Shown piece after piece: positions 16,839 to 23,902 of a stretch of DNA of 32,057 nt. The position numbers were made by a program, and so were the translations under genes. The notes beneath the pieces were generated by a model. The model made no database searches, had not been told where the DNA came from, and worked only from the letters and a program-made list of their open reading frames with translations. Numbering within the stretch: position 1 is the first letter of the stretch; each line of letters begins with the position of its first letter. Origin of the DNA: Akkermansiaceae bacterium (GTDB taxonomy: Bacteria; Verrucomicrobiota; Verrucomicrobiia; Verrucomicrobiales; Akkermansiaceae); the NCBI GenBank assembly GCA_021202525.1, contig JAJQCV010000019.1, positions 1 through 32,057 of the forward strand, in the 5' to 3' direction.

Positions 16839-16867
16839 ATTCTACTCCGCTCCCCGGCATCATTCAA
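16839..16867 (-). promoter_or_regulatory. Promoter of nagB, implying a near-leaderless mRNA
   Basis: TTGAAT (16862-16867), a 17-bp spacer and TAGAAT (16839-16844, five of six consensus bases) lie on the minus strand. The -10 box ends 10 nt before the ATG at 16828, so the mRNA should start 3-5 nt before it. This decides the start codon. Confidence 0.68.
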
Positions 16868-16901
16868 TCAGAAATAGTCCCGGAAAGATGCGCTAAAATG
16901 G

Positions 16902-16928
16902 AAAAGCCCGCCAGGGTTCCCCGGCGGC
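16902..16928 (-). terminator. Orphan terminator-like hairpin upstream of nagB
   Basis: Read on the minus strand, GCCGGGG-AA-CCCTGGC (16910-16925) forms a stem with one G-U pair, extended by a few outer G-C pairs and followed by TTTT. It faces nagB but lies upstream of its promoter, and no minus-strand gene precedes it. Confidence 0.4.
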
Positions 16929-17171
16929 GAAACGGAAGGGGAAGGATTCCTCCCCGCATTCCAGGACGCCTTGCGCCGCCCCTTTCCTTTCTTTCCTGCG
17001 CTTCCCGCCGCCGTTTTGCCAGCCGAGAGTGGAAAACCTCCGCACGGACGGAGCACCGGGAGAAGGGAAACTGCCCGCAGGCGGACGAATCCGCCCCTTC
17101 CCCCGGTCCCGGGCGGCCCGCCGCATTCCCATTGCACTTTCCCCTCCGATCATGTATTGCCTGTGCCTGAC
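16929..17171. other. GC-rich intergenic stretch, no convincing gene
   Basis: This lies between the divergent nagB and RlmI-type genes. The only plus-strand promoter-like pair is TTGCAC, 17 bp, TATTGC (about 17132-17160), which is weak, with the -10 again close to the ATG at 17172. I compared the stretch by eye with cobalamin, TPP and glycine riboswitch cores and found no match. Confidence 0.4.
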
Positions 17172-18356
17172 ATGGCAGGTTTAATCATTTCACCAAGGGC
17201 GCGCATTTTTCAGGGACACGACTGGGTTTACGGAACGGAGGTCCGCAAGGTTTTCGGCAATCCCCAGCCCGGAGACGTGGTGGCGCTGAAGGATTTCAAG
17301 GACCGCTTCCTGGGGTCCGCCATGTTCAACCCCCATTCCCAGATTGTGGCCAGGCGCTTTTCCCGCCGCAAGCAGGAGCTGGACGGGGATTTTTTCAGCA
17401 GGCGCATCAGCCAGGCGCTGGAACTGCGCAGCCGCTTCCTGCCGGGGGAAACGCTCACGCGCCTCGTCTGGAGCGAGTCGGACGGCCTGCCCGGCCTGAT
17501 CGTGGACCGCTATGCGGATTACCTGGTGGTTCAGACGCTGACGCTGGCCATGGAACGCCGCCTCCACATTATACTGAACGTGCTGGAGGACCTGCTTTCC
17601 CCCAGCGGAATCATCGTCAGGAACGATTCCCCCATGCTGGCGGCGGAAGGCATTGAACCTTCCGTCAGCGTGGCCCGCGGTGCGGAGCCGGAGCCGTTCA
17701 CCGCCCGGAGCGGGGACATCCAGTTCATGATCAACCTGCAAACGGGCCAGAAAACCGGGCTGTACCTGGACCAGCTGGACAATTACGCGGCCGTGGCGCG
17801 CCTGGCGCGCGGACGCCGCGTGCTGGACTGCTTCTGTAACCAGGGCGGCTTTGCCTTGGCCTGCGCACGGGCCGGAGCGGCGGAAGTCACCGCCGTGGAC
17901 GTTTCCCAGGAGGCGATGGATGCTGTGGAACGCAACGCGCACCTGAACGGCGTCTCCGTGCGGGGCGTCACGGATAACGCGTTCGATTTCCTGAAGAAGG
18001 AAGCGGCGCTCGTCCGGGACGGAGGGGAGCACAAGTGGGACCTGATCATCCTGGACCCGCCCTCCTTCACCAGAAATAAGAAATCCGTTCACGACGCCAT
18101 GCGCGGGTACAAGGAAATCCACCTGCGCGCCATGAAGCTTCTGGCCCCCGGTGGCATCCTTTCCACCTTCTGCTGCTCCCACCACGCCGGCACGGGCCTG
18201 TTCCGGGAGAGCATTCTGGAGGCGGCCATAGATGCTCCCGCCACTCTGCGGCTGATACAGCAACACGGGCAGAGGCCGGACCACCCTGTTCTGCTGAACA
18301 TTCCTGAAACGGAATACCTTAAGGGCTTCACTTATGAGCTGCTTCCGGGGCGATAA
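17172..18356 (+). CDS. RlmI-type class I rRNA (cytosine-C5) methyltransferase
   Basis: The 394-residue protein has an N-terminal PUA-like domain (residues about 1-75: MAGLIISPRARIFQGHDWVY through DFKDRFLGSAMFNPHSQIVAR). A central EEHEE-like linker follows (SDGLPGLIVDRYADYLVVQ), then a Rossmann methyltransferase. Motif I is VLDCFCNQGGFALACA and motif IV is LIILDPPSFTRNKKSV. An FCCSHHAGTGLF segment carries the conserved Cys near the C-terminus. RlmI in E. coli methylates C1962 of 23S rRNA; this protein is of that family and near its usual length. The upstream in-frame ATG at 16971 gives a low-complexity extension with no homology, so 17172 is preferred. A second family member is encoded at 21602-22921. 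Confidence 0.92.
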   Translation: MAGLIISPRARIFQGHDWVYGTEVRKVFGNPQPGDVVALKDFKDRFLGSAMFNPHSQIVARRFSRRKQELDGDFFSRRISQALELRSRFLPGETLTRLVWSESDGLPGLIVDRYADYLVVQTLTLAMERRLHIILNVLEDLLSPSGIIVRNDSPMLAAEGIEPSVSVARGAEPEPFTARSGDIQFMINLQTGQKTGLYLDQLDNYAAVARLARGRRVLDCFCNQGGFALACARAGAAEVTAVDVSQEAMDAVERNAHLNGVSVRGVTDNAFDFLKKEAALVRDGGEHKWDLIILDPPSFTRNKKSVHDAMRGYKEIHLRAMKLLAPGGILSTFCCSHHAGTGLFRESILEAAIDAPATLRLIQQHGQRPDHPVLLNIPETEYLKGFTYELLPGR

Positions 18357-18454
18357 TATCGTTAGAATTACGATATCTTTCCCGTTTCCCCTTGAGTATA
18401 ATAGCGGCGCTGTTTTTTTTCTCAAAAAAAACAATCGTTTGAATGAAAAAAAGC

Positions 18455-18483
18455 TTGTAACTCCGGCGGTCCTCACCTATATT
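18455..18483 (+). promoter_or_regulatory. Promoter of the candidate small RNA
   Basis: TTGTAA (18455-18460), a spacer of exactly 17 bp, and TATATT (18478-18483, five of six consensus bases). No start codon with an extended frame follows, but a strong terminator ends about 110 bases later. Confidence 0.65.
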
Positions 18484-18489
18484 GCGTTT

Positions 18490-18598
18490 CGAGCAGGTGA
18501 GCGCTCGTTAAAAAAGCTCTCTGGGTTCGCAAGGACCCAGTTTCATAGGGTAGTTGGGGCGCCCCGGCCGTTTTACGGCCGGGGCGACTTTCTTTTTC
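18490..18598 (+). ncRNA. Candidate structured small RNA of about 110 nt, not recognised
   Basis: The region starts about 7 nt after a well-spaced promoter and ends in a strong terminator. In between it folds into CGAGC/GCTCG (about 18489-18506) and CTGGGT/ACCCAG (about 18519-18540) helices, then a TTTCATAGGGTAGTT linker before the terminator stem. There is no open frame of useful length. It does not match the cores of 6S, SRP, tmRNA or RNase P RNA, or of the common riboswitches I know. It lies between the RlmI-type gene and khpA. Because transcription should end at 18598 and khpA starts at 18677, it is a stand-alone RNA or a strongly attenuated khpA leader. Confidence 0.55.
18560..18598 (+). 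terminator. Terminator of the candidate small RNA
   Basis: CGCCCCGGCCG (18560-18570) and CGGCCGGGGCG (18576-18586) make a perfect 11-bp GC-rich stem with a five-base loop. It is followed by ACTTTCTTTTTC. This is among the strongest terminators in the window. Confidence 0.85.
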
Positions 18599-18676
18599 GG
18601 GGAATGCCTGGATTTGCATCTTTTCAAGCTGGCGGTTTTATAGTAAGGTTATCACTGTAACAACCTTTTCCCTTCC

Positions 18677-18958
18677 ATGCACCCTGCCGTAGAACAAATC
18701 CGCCAATACCTGCAACTGATTGCCCTTCAATTTGTCCAACATCCGGAACAGGCGGAGTTGCGCGTCGCCGAATCCCCGCAGGGCGATGCCGTGCGCTTCC
18801 GGCTGATTCTGGAAAAGACGGACGTGGCCCGCATCATCGGGCGCAACGGCATGACCGCTTCCGCCATCCGCTCCCTGGCCAAGGCGGCGGGGGAGAAGAA
18901 CGGCATCAAGGTCATCGTGCACATGCTTTCCCATGAGGAAGCCGCCGAACAGGCCTGA
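18677..18958 (+). CDS. khpA: KhpA, KH-domain RNA-binding protein
   Basis: The 93-residue protein is a single KH domain with the GxxG loop Gly55-Arg-Asn-Gly58 in VARIIGRNGMTASAIRSL, followed by helix and strand to NGIKVIVHML. KhpA-type proteins bind RNA, often together with KhpB/Jag, and act as chaperones for small RNAs and ribosome-linked processes. Length and motif position are standard. A possible promoter (TTGCAT, 19 bp, TATAGT at 18614-18644) lies between the preceding RNA terminator and the gene. A terminator follows 33 bases downstream, so it appears monocistronic. Confidence 0.93.
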   Translation: MHPAVEQIRQYLQLIALQFVQHPEQAELRVAESPQGDAVRFRLILEKTDVARIIGRNGMTASAIRSLAKAAGEKNGIKVIVHMLSHEEAAEQA

Positions 18959-18991
18959 GCGCCCCGCCCCGCACAGCGTTAAAATTGACAA

Positions 18992-19030
18992 AGCCGGAGG
19001 GAATCCCGTTCCCCCGGCTCTTTTCTTTTG
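18992..19030 (+). terminator. Terminator of khpA
   Basis: AGCCGG-A-GGGAA (18992-19003) pairs with TTCCC-C-CCGGCT (19009-19019) with one A-C mismatch, followed by CTTTTCTTTT. Read on the other strand it has a weaker T-rich tail and could also serve the convergent phage-like gene. Confidence 0.75.
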
Positions 19031-19056
19031 CCGTACCGTGCCCCCCCGTGCCGTGC

Positions 19057-21525
19057 CTACAATTCCACATCCAGCACCAGGGCCAGCAGATTGAAGGGGC
19101 CGGGCTCCTCCACGCGGAGGGCGAACGCGGCCTGTTCATCCGTGCCGTAGTTGTGAGTGAGCCTGACGTAACCGGAGTACGGGGCCTCCGCCCCATACCT
19201 GCCGGGCTGGAAGCGGCGCCACGCGCCGGGAGCCCCCGTGCCGTACAGGAATTGCAGGGAGCTTTCATGCAGGAGCGCCCTGGCGCCCCGCTGTTTCTTC
19301 AACCTGCCAAGCGTTTCCAGGCTTTCAAGGGGCATGGTTCTCACCTCGGCCGGAGCGGCCATCCCTACCCTGACGGGTTCCCCTTCCCGCCTTTCCGGGC
19401 ACGGCGCATTTCCTTCCCCGTCCACCAGAATTGTGGTGCAGGAGCCGTTCCCGTCCATCAGGACCGCCTCGCATCCGGCCAGATGCCACAGCCCGGAAAG
19501 GCGGCCGTCCCGGACGACCGCTTCCGTGCAGGCGTCCAGGTATTCGTTGCCCTCCGCCATGCGTTCCACCGTGATGCAGGCATGTTCCCCCTCCCCCCGT
19601 TCCACGGTGAACCAGACTTCCTCATCCTGCGTGTCCTGCGAACCCCGCAGGGAGGCCACGGACAGGATGCGGCCATGCTCCAGGCGGTGGGCGTGCCACG
19701 CCACAATGTTCTGTTCCCTGTTCAGGGTCATGCAGACCGCGCTGCCGTCCTTCAGCACGCACCAGACGTGAAACGCCGTGCTGCGCTGGATGGTCCAGTC
19801 CACGATGCCCTCCGTCAGAAGATGGTCGGAAAGAAGGCTCACGTCCCGCGTAAGAAAGCCGTCCGCCTCCAGGGAATAAAAGAACTCCCGTACTTTCCCG
19901 CCTCCCTGCTGGACGAACAGCAGGCTGTTTTCCACGGTCAGCGCATCCAGCAGGGAGGAGCCCACGCCGGAGTGGCGCTCAAATTCCGCATTGTTCGCAT
20001 TGATTCCCGCGGAGTCGGACGCCCGGAGCCGCCATTCCCCTTCGCTGGTGCCGATCATCAGGCCCCGGAGGGAGGAAATCCACGCGATCCTGTTCTGCTG
20101 GGAGGCCGCCATGGTCAGAATCATGGGGGAATCCGCCGGTATGCCGGGAGTGAATGAGGAAAAGTCATCCACCCTGCTGGCCCAGAGGGTCTGCGGCTGG
20201 CCCGGGGTGCTGCCGAACCAGAGGCGCCCCTGGGAAAATTCAATGGTGCACGGGTAGCCGTTCCGCACCCCGAAGGCGCCGAAGGACCAGTCGCTTGTGT
20301 CATAGTCGTACAGCATGCGGCCCGACATGTGCACGGCGTTGCGCACATGCACGCACCGCGGGGAAATGTACTTGTCCACCACGAATTCATGGTCGTAGGA
20401 GCAGGACGCCGCCCGCAGTTCCGGAGTTCCCGTGGAAGAGCCGTTTTTATAGGACATCAGCCGGAGGGTGTAAAAGGAGAATCCTTCTTCATTCCCGCTC
20501 AGGGCGAAGTTGTTCCTGAACCCCTCCTTCTGGTAGAAGCTCTTGACGGAGTGCCAGACCAGGGAGGGTTCATTGGGCCGGTAGTTGGAACCGTCCAGGT
20601 ACCCCCGGCGCACTTCCCATTCCGCGTCCCACGTTCCGGTGGTTTCCACCGTCCATGTCCCACTGACGAACGTGTACGTGCAGGCATCCGCGCCTTTTTC
20701 AAAGAAGGACGTGTATTGTTCCGGAGAATTCTTTCCCGCCACATAGTCCGTATCCTTGCTGAACGGGCGGATGCAGGTGTAGGCATTCCGCCATCCGTTC
20801 TTTCCGTCCATGGAAAAGGTGATTCCCTGGTAGAAGTCCTGGTTCAGCGTCGCGGTGTGGAACAGGGGCATCTGGTCGGCGCGGGCGAAGCCCTCATCGT
20901 GCCTTCTGGTGATGCGGATATGTTCCGTGCCCGCCATCTCCGGGGTAAACACGTCTTCGTCCGCGGTCACGACCAGCTTGTTCCCCTCGGCGGAAGAGAC
21001 CACCCGGTATTCGATCCTCACGGAGTTGAGCAGGGAGCTTTCGTAGGGAATGCCGGAAAACTTCAGCGGTTTCAGCCGCCAGTCGTCGTCGGCATGGCGG
21101 GAAAGCGTCATGGGGGGAGTTTCCGGCTCCACGCAGTAAATGACGTCGTTCAACTGCTGCATCCGGAGGTTCCTGACCTGCGCGTCGCTCTTCCAGGGGG
21201 AGGCGGTTTCCAGCACCTTCCCCTCCGCATCCAGCAGCGGCGCGCCGTCCTTGAAGTAGCGGACGTAGCCGTGGCCCAGCTCCAGCATGAACTGGACGCC
21301 CGTGGAGTATTTGAAGGAGACCAGCCTCACCATGCCTTCCCCGCCTCCGGCACGGGCGACCAGCCGCGTTCCGGGCCTGCGCCTGATGCCGCCGAAGGGG
21401 GTGACCAGGAAGTTCATCAGGCGGGAGGCCCCGCGCGCCACGGGGTCCAGGTCCGCGCGGCCGGAAAGCCACGGGCTTAATTCTCCCGCCGTGAAACTGA
21501 GCCGTTGTAATACTTGCTTTGCCAT
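19057..21525 (-). CDS. Phage tail-tube (T7 gp12 / nozzle-like) structural protein, orphan
   Basis: The 822-residue protein matches a widespread podovirus structural family. It opens with LSFTAGELSPWLSGRADLDP, then RLMNFLVTPFGGIRRRPGTR (about residues 35-55). Mid-protein signatures are FSQGRLWFGSTPGQPQTLWASR with DDFSSF, IAWISSLRGLMIGTSEGEWRL, SLLFVQQGGGKVREFFYS and LSDHLLTEGIVDWTIQ. The C-terminal part is present, ending YSGYVRLTHNYGTDEQAAFALRVEEPGP. All expected blocks occur in order and the frame is open, so the gene looks functional. GGGGGGGAAT lies just before the ATG at 21525 and favours it over GTG at 21537. No terminase, portal, capsid, integrase or lysis gene is nearby. It lies 76 bases after the RlmI-type gene on the same strand. 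Confidence 0.85.
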   Translation of the reverse strand: MAKQVLQRLSFTAGELSPWLSGRADLDPVARGASRLMNFLVTPFGGIRRRPGTRLVARAGGGEGMVRLVSFKYSTGVQFMLELGHGYVRYFKDGAPLLDAEGKVLETASPWKSDAQVRNLRMQQLNDVIYCVEPETPPMTLSRHADDDWRLKPLKFSGIPYESSLLNSVRIEYRVVSSAEGNKLVVTADEDVFTPEMAGTEHIRITRRHDEGFARADQMPLFHTATLNQDFYQGITFSMDGKNGWRNAYTCIRPFSKDTDYVAGKNSPEQYTSFFEKGADACTYTFVSGTWTVETTGTWDAEWEVRRGYLDGSNYRPNEPSLVWHSVKSFYQKEGFRNNFALSGNEEGFSFYTLRLMSYKNGSSTGTPELRAASCSYDHEFVVDKYISPRCVHVRNAVHMSGRMLYDYDTSDWSFGAFGVRNGYPCTIEFSQGRLWFGSTPGQPQTLWASRVDDFSSFTPGIPADSPMILTMAASQQNRIAWISSLRGLMIGTSEGEWRLRASDSAGINANNAEFERHSGVGSSLLDALTVENSLLFVQQGGGKVREFFYSLEADGFLTRDVSLLSDHLLTEGIVDWTIQRSTAFHVWCVLKDGSAVCMTLNREQNIVAWHAHRLEHGRILSVASLRGSQDTQDEEVWFTVERGEGEHACITVERMAEGNEYLDACTEAVVRDGRLSGLWHLAGCEAVLMDGNGSCTTILVDGEGNAPCPERREGEPVRVGMAAPAEVRTMPLESLETLGRLKKQRGARALLHESSLQFLYGTGAPGAWRRFQPGRYGAEAPYSGYVRLTHNYGTDEQAAFALRVEEPGPFNLLALVLDVEL

Positions 21526-21601
21526 ATTCCCCCCCACGGAAACAGGGAGGGAGAGGCGCAGTCAAGACGCCGGAAAGGTGCTCCTCTTCCCGGCCCGTCC
21601 G

Positions 21602-22921
21602 CTACAGGGCGATGGCCCAGAGGACTTTCAGGTAGCGCCCTTCCGGGTAGGTGCTCAGGTAGGGATGGTCCCAGCCGGGGCCGGTCATGCCCATGATCTG
21701 GAGCTTGCGCCCCTGCCGCTGGGCCGCCTTGATGACGGTCTGTTCGAATTCGCAGGGGGAAAGCAGTCCGGAGCAGGAGCAGGTGACGAAGAGGCCGCCC
21801 GGCCTGACGCACTGGAGCCCCAGCATGTTCAGGTCATGGTATTTCTTGATTCCTTCCTCAAAGCCGTCGCGGCCAATGATGAATTTGGGCGGGTCCAGAA
21901 GAACGGCGTCAAACAGGCGGCCGTTGCGCACCATCTGGCGCGCGTACACGAAGGCGTCCGCATGCACGAATTCGATGCGCTGCTGGTTGATGTTCGCGTT
22001 CCTTTTGGCCATGGCCACGGCTTTTTCATCCAGGTCCACGGCCGTTACCTCCGCGGCGCCGCCAAGCATTTTGGCGGCAATGGAGAAGCCGCCGCTGTAG
22101 CAGCACAGGTCCAGCACCGTCCCCCCCTTCACGAGGGAGGCGAATTTGAGGCGGTTGTCCCGCTGGTCGCAGAAGAAGCCCGTCTTGTGCCCCTGGGCGA
22201 AGTCCACTTCATACGTGATGCCGTTTTCCACAATCTTCACCATCTTGACGGGAGCGGAGGATTCCGGCGCGTCTTCCGGGCGGATGCCCTCCATGCGGGC
22301 GATTCCCTCGTCCACCTGGATCACGTGCCTTCTGGTGCCGCACAGGCGGTGCAGCAGGGGGAGCCAGCGCTCCAGCCGCTGCCAGACGGCCAGCGTGCTC
22401 ACTTCCAGGCTCAGGACGTCCGCGTAACGGTCCACGACCAGGCCGCCCACGCCGTCGGAGTCACCGTGCAGCACGCGGTAGGCATTTGTCGTCTCATCCA
22501 GGCGCAGGATATCGCGGCGCAGTTTCACGGCGCGTTCCAGAGCGGCGTCCAGTTCCCGTTCCCCGAAGGCGTCGCGGCCGTGGTACACCATGCGCAGGGG
22601 GGTGCGGCTCGTCTCGTTCCAGAAGCCGGAGCCGAACAATTCCCCGTTTTTGTCGTACACGTGCACCAGGCTCCCCGGCGCGATTTCTCCGCTGACGGAG
22701 CCGAGCATGCGGGGGAATACGGCGGGATTGTACGTGAAGTATTTCAGCTCCACCCACGGGGAAAGCCAGGTTTCACTGCCCTCTGGGGACTTGTTGACAA
22801 AGAGGTTCTTTTTGGGCGCGGAGCGCGGGCGCCCCGCCGGGGCGCGGCGGTCCCTCCAGGAAGGCTTGGAACGGGAGTCGCGCGGATTGTAGGGACTGCG
22901 TGGAGAGTGGGAATCGTTCAT
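21602..22921 (-). CDS. Second RlmI-type class I rRNA methyltransferase
   Basis: The 439-residue protein has a disordered, Arg/Pro/Ser-rich N-terminal extension of about 45 residues. It is followed by a PUA-like domain (LSPWVELKYFTYNPAVFPRML through GSGFWN), the SDGVGGLVVDRYADVLSLEV linker, and a Rossmann methyltransferase. Motif I is VLDLCCYSGGFSIAAK and motif IV AVLLDPPKFI; FVTCSCSGLLSP carries the Cys. It is clearly paralogous in domain order to the protein at 17172-18356 but not close in sequence. The basic tail may help RNA binding. Its ATG overlaps the stop codon of the upstream reductase gene (ATGA, 22918-22921), so the two are probably translationally coupled. Confidence 0.92.
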   Translation of the reverse strand: MNDSHSPRSPYNPRDSRSKPSWRDRRAPAGRPRSAPKKNLFVNKSPEGSETWLSPWVELKYFTYNPAVFPRMLGSVSGEIAPGSLVHVYDKNGELFGSGFWNETSRTPLRMVYHGRDAFGERELDAALERAVKLRRDILRLDETTNAYRVLHGDSDGVGGLVVDRYADVLSLEVSTLAVWQRLERWLPLLHRLCGTRRHVIQVDEGIARMEGIRPEDAPESSAPVKMVKIVENGITYEVDFAQGHKTGFFCDQRDNRLKFASLVKGGTVLDLCCYSGGFSIAAKMLGGAAEVTAVDLDEKAVAMAKRNANINQQRIEFVHADAFVYARQMVRNGRLFDAVLLDPPKFIIGRDGFEEGIKKYHDLNMLGLQCVRPGGLFVTCSCSGLLSPCEFEQTVIKAAQRQGRKLQIMGMTGPGWDHPYLSTYPEGRYLKVLWAIAL

Positions 22922-23823
22922 GAGATGCGGGAAAGTAATGTTGGATCTGCGGCATAGCGGGCCACGGCCAGCTCAACGGCTTCCCGGTACGACCTCACAG
23001 GGCGGCCCAGCAGGGAAGCCAGCCTTCCGGAGGACATGGCGGTATGCCTGGGCCGAGCATCCCTGAAACCCGCCTGTTCGTCGAGCTTTTGTTCCGCCAC
23101 GGGCGGCAGATCACGCAGAAGCCCGTGCTTCACCGCACTTTCCAGGGCTGCCAGCGCGTACCCGTGCCAGGAGACCGGCTCCCCGGACTGGCACAGGTGC
23201 AGGATTCCCGCCTCATCGCTCTCATAGGCCAGAAAGCGGAGCCATTCGCATAAATCCTCAATCCACGCGGGGAGGGACCACTTGTCCGCCACGGCGGCCA
23301 ATGCCTGCCCGTTCAGCGCGCGCCGGAGCATCATCTCCGGGAAGGAGGGGCGGGCGGGATTGCCGAACACCCAGGAAACGCGGGCCACCAGGGCTTCCGG
23401 CATTTCCTCCCGCACGCGGAGTTCCGCCTCCAGCTTGGATTCCCCGTACACGTTCACGGGGCGGCATTTGTCCGCCTCCGTCTTCAGGCCGGGGCGGCGG
23501 CCGTCCAGAACGTAGTCCGTACTCAGGTGGATGAAACGCATGCCCTCCAGGCGGCACAGGCGCGCCATCAGCTCCGGCGCCATGGCATTTACCCGGTGCG
23601 CGGTTACCGGGTCGTCCAGGCAGGCCTCCAGCCCGCTTACCGCCGCGCAGTTGATGACGTGCGTGGCCCCGGAAGAAAGAAGAAATTTTTTCAGCGCGGA
23701 CAAGTCCTCCAAATCGCAGGTATTGCGCCCGCACGCAACCACTTCCGCTCCGGCATCCCGCAGGTGTTCCGCCAGGCGGCTACCCACGCGGCCTCCGGCC
23801 CCGAATACCAATGTTCTGGACAT
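22918..23823 (-). CDS. RmlD-like sugar-nucleotide reductase (dTDP-4-dehydrorhamnose reductase family)
   Basis: The 301-residue protein is an extended SDR. The NAD(P) loop is VFGAGGRVGSRLAEHL (6-21). HVINCAAVSGLE is at 55-66, the RmlD-type STDYVLDG segment at 101-108, and the catalytic YGESK (Tyr126, Lys130) follows. The usual substrate is dTDP-4-keto-rhamnose, but no other rml gene is present. Related uses include the regulatory subunit of methionine adenosyltransferase, and the neighbour here is a SAM-dependent methyltransferase. The ATG at 23823 (Met3 of a GTG-started frame) is preferred because the Rossmann strand begins right after it. The next gene on this strand overlaps it by four bases. 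Confidence 0.87.
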   Translation of the reverse strand: MSRTLVFGAGGRVGSRLAEHLRDAGAEVVACGRNTCDLEDLSALKKFLLSSGATHVINCAAVSGLEACLDDPVTAHRVNAMAPELMARLCRLEGMRFIHLSTDYVLDGRRPGLKTEADKCRPVNVYGESKLEAELRVREEMPEALVARVSWVFGNPARPSFPEMMLRRALNGQALAAVADKWSLPAWIEDLCEWLRFLAYESDEAGILHLCQSGEPVSWHGYALAALESAVKHGLLRDLPPVAEQKLDEQAGFRDARPRHTAMSSGRLASLLGRPVRSYREAVELAVARYAADPTLLSRIS

Positions 23824-23902
23824 GCGCACAGCCTACCTGCTGTCCCTGTAAAATCCAGTGAAAACCTCTTTTCATCGTGACAAAAAACCAAAAGCTGATT
23901 CA

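Noticed and set aside
16829..16867. N-terminal extension of NagB from the ATG at 16867
   Set aside because: The extension contains the promoter -10 and -35 boxes and lacks similarity to the family. The start at 16828 gives the normal length.
16929..17171. Possible riboswitch upstream of nagB or the RlmI-type gene
   Set aside because: The GC-rich, purine-run sequence has some hairpin potential, but I could not match the conserved cores of cobalamin, TPP, glycine, SAM or THF riboswitches.
21287..22957. 556-codon plus-strand frame opposite the second methyltransferase
   Set aside because: It is antisense to a protein with all methyltransferase motifs and spans two genes on the other strand.
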